The position numbers and the translations under genes are program-made. Below are positions 19,791 through 21,022 of a DNA stretch of 21,022 bases, in pieces. Each line of letters begins with the position of its first letter. The first letter of the stretch is position 1. Where the stretch lies: contig JAGBOM010000101.1 in NCBI GenBank assembly GCA_017633865.1, positions 1-21,022 on the forward strand, written 5' to 3'. The stretch comes from Opitutales bacterium. GTDB taxonomy: Bacteria; Verrucomicrobiota; Verrucomicrobiia; Opitutales; Intestinicryptomonadaceae. The notes under the pieces were generated by a model. The model searched no databases and was not told where the DNA came from. It saw only the letters and a list, made by a program, of their open reading frames with translations.

Positions 19791-21022
19791 TTATTGTTCG
19801 GCCTTAAAAAGCTTCATCATATAGGCGGCGCAGACTTGCATGGCTTCGCAGTCCCAATAGTGGTTCGGGCGTTTGCCGATTTGCTGCCATTCCCAAGTAT
19901 TTCCCTTTTTCACGCGCTGCTCGGAGTCGAGCATTTTTAGGTAGTCTTCGGGGGCGTCGGAGGGGATTTCCCAAGTCGCGCCGCTGTCGGGATTTTGGTT
20001 CGAGCGGAGACGCGCCAAGGTGTCCTTAATTCCGAGATTGCTCCAATAGTGCATTCTGCACTTTTTGTCGGAAACCAGCGGATGGCGCGCCGTCGAATAA
20101 AACCTTTGCGCGATTTTCCCGTTTACCCTGTGCGGGAAATCCTTTCTGCCGTCGCCCATCAAGGCCGTCCAGCCGTGCTTTGCGCAGTTTCTGTAAACCT
20201 CGAACGTCGAATACCCGGCATCGATAAAAACCAATTGGTGAAAAACCCCGAATTTGTCCCGCAGAACTTCGATATCCTCCCAAGTTTGGAGCTTTGCGCA
20301 GTAAATGAGCCTGCTTGAAGCATTTGCGGCCCAGCTGCGCACAACTGCATAAAAGTGGTCCATCTGGACGTCGACAGTAAGAAACCGAAGCCTTACACGG
20401 TTTTTGTTTTCGTGGGGCGGCGGAATAATCGCTCCGTTTGCGCCGACAGCCGCCTCAACCTCCCAGTCGTCGCCCATTCTATATCCCGACGGCGAAATAT
20501 CCAAAGTAAAATCCTCCTCCAAATCTCCCCAGGGAAGAGCAAGGCGCTTCTGGTAGAAATTTTTCAAGCCCTCTATGTCGCCGCGCCTGCTTGACTCCTT
20601 CGCGCGGAGATACATTTCCGCAAGCTCTCCCCAAGACATGGACGCCAGGGAATTCCAGTGGAATCCCGCCTTTGACTTCGGCGCATTTGGATTTTGCGGA
20701 ACGAACTTAGCGCCGGAATTCAGCATCTTTCTGTTCGCGTCGGAGTCCGGAATTTCAAATTTGCAAAATTCGCACACGAGCCTGGCGGAATTGTACACCT
20801 TTGAAAAATCTATCTGCCCGTTTTCGTCGCGGTAGTTTTTGTCCCATTCGATATTTTGCCATTTGTATGGCTGGTATTTGCCGCACTTTGGACATTTGAA
20901 CTGCCATTCGCGCATGTCGGTTGTCTCGAACTTTTTGTGGGTGTCGTCGTTTTCGAGGCCGCCCTGCGATAAGAAGATGCACTTGCCGAGCCACCCGAAG
21001 GCGGTTACGCGCGCCTCCGCCT
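19791..21022 (-). CDS. Terminase large subunit, GpA family, C-terminal part
   Basis: The frame is open to the right edge with no start, so the ATPase domain lies outside the window. The visible 410 or so residues contain two Cys pairs, QFKCPKCGKYQPY and LVCEFCKFE, typical of the GpA zinc-binding insertion. The nuclease region has LTVDVQMDHFYAVV, FIDAGYST and a C-terminal HYWDCEAMQ, which supply the three acidic residues expected. It cuts concatemeric DNA and packages it into the portal. The internal Met at MREWQF is not the start. It is convergent with the repeat-containing gene. Confidence 0.9.
   Translation of the reverse strand, partial: AEARVTAFGWLGKCIFLSQGGLENDDTHKKFETTDMREWQFKCPKCGKYQPYKWQNIEWDKNYRDENGQIDFSKVYNSARLVCEFCKFEIPDSDANRKMLNSGAKFVPQNPNAPKSKAGFHWNSLASMSWGELAEMYLRAKESSRRGDIEGLKNFYQKRLALPWGDLEEDFTLDISPSGYRMGDDWEVEAAVGANGAIIPPPHENKNRVRLRFLTVDVQMDHFYAVVRSWAANASSRLIYCAKLQTWEDIEVLRDKFGVFHQLVFIDAGYSTFEVYRNCAKHGWTALMGDGRKDFPHRVNGKIAQRFYSTARHPLVSDKKCRMHYWSNLGIKDTLARLRSNQNPDSGATWEIPSDAPEDYLKMLDSEQRVKKGNTWEWQQIGKRPNHYWDCEAMQVCAAYMMKLFKAEQ

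Noticed and set aside
20913..20915. Terminase starting at the internal ATG before REWQFKC
   Set aside because: The frame continues to the window edge with terminase-like sequence, and the zinc-binding region is never N-terminal in this family.
1..21022. Integrase, tRNA genes, attachment sites or lysis genes
   Set aside because: None found on either strand; whether this is a prophage or a free phage cannot be decided from the window.

Overview
The window is the structural region of a tailed, siphovirus-like phage or prophage. One end of the window falls inside the large terminase and the other inside a late tail-operon gene. No host marker gene is present, so the host is an inference: the very short tape measure, the tail-gene families and the codon style recall phages and prophages of gut Verrucomicrobiota (Opitutales-like), but this is tentative. 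No integrase, tRNA, origin, lysis cassette or CRISPR array is visible.

Most structural genes are on the minus strand and read from right to left. The order is: terminase large subunit (5' end outside the window), gpW-like connector, lambda-type portal, S49 head protease, coiled-coil scaffold-like protein, major capsid protein, two small head-associated proteins, head-tail joining protein, gp10-like protein, tail terminator-like protein, tail tube candidate, chaperone candidate, tape measure protein, then four distal tail proteins of unknown fold and the start of a secreted protein. Many neighbours overlap by 1 to 17 nt (often ATGA), which points to translational coupling.

This module is interrupted by accessory cargo. 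(1) Between terminase and connector lie about 6 kb holding a plus-strand operon (amidoligase, 80-aa unknown, two gamma-glutamylcyclotransferase-like proteins, then a repeat-containing protein), a minus-strand ParB-methyltransferase, an 87-aa unknown and a plus-strand AAA/DUF4143 ATPase. (2) A second plus-strand AAA/DUF4143 ATPase separates the head genes from the tail-joining genes. (3) A HigBA-type toxin-antitoxin pair and a truncated BRO-N gene separate the tape measure from the distal tail genes.

Three regulatory patterns stand out. First, eight minus-strand phage genes carry TTTGACA exactly 14 or 15 nt before the ATG, mostly where no Shine-Dalgarno is seen; four of these sites favour a shorter start than the longest reading frame. 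Second, a promoter region of about 65 bp occurs twice in opposite orientations, before the amidoligase operon and before the 87-aa gene, flanking the methyltransferase. Third, each ATPase gene has its own distinctive upstream DNA: a three-copy repeat with an exact 33-bp period in one case, and a perfect 12+12 inverted repeat over a promoter in the other. The amidoligase/cyclotransferase operon is the best candidate for an unusual biochemical system; the TTTGACA element is the best candidate for an undescribed expression signal.
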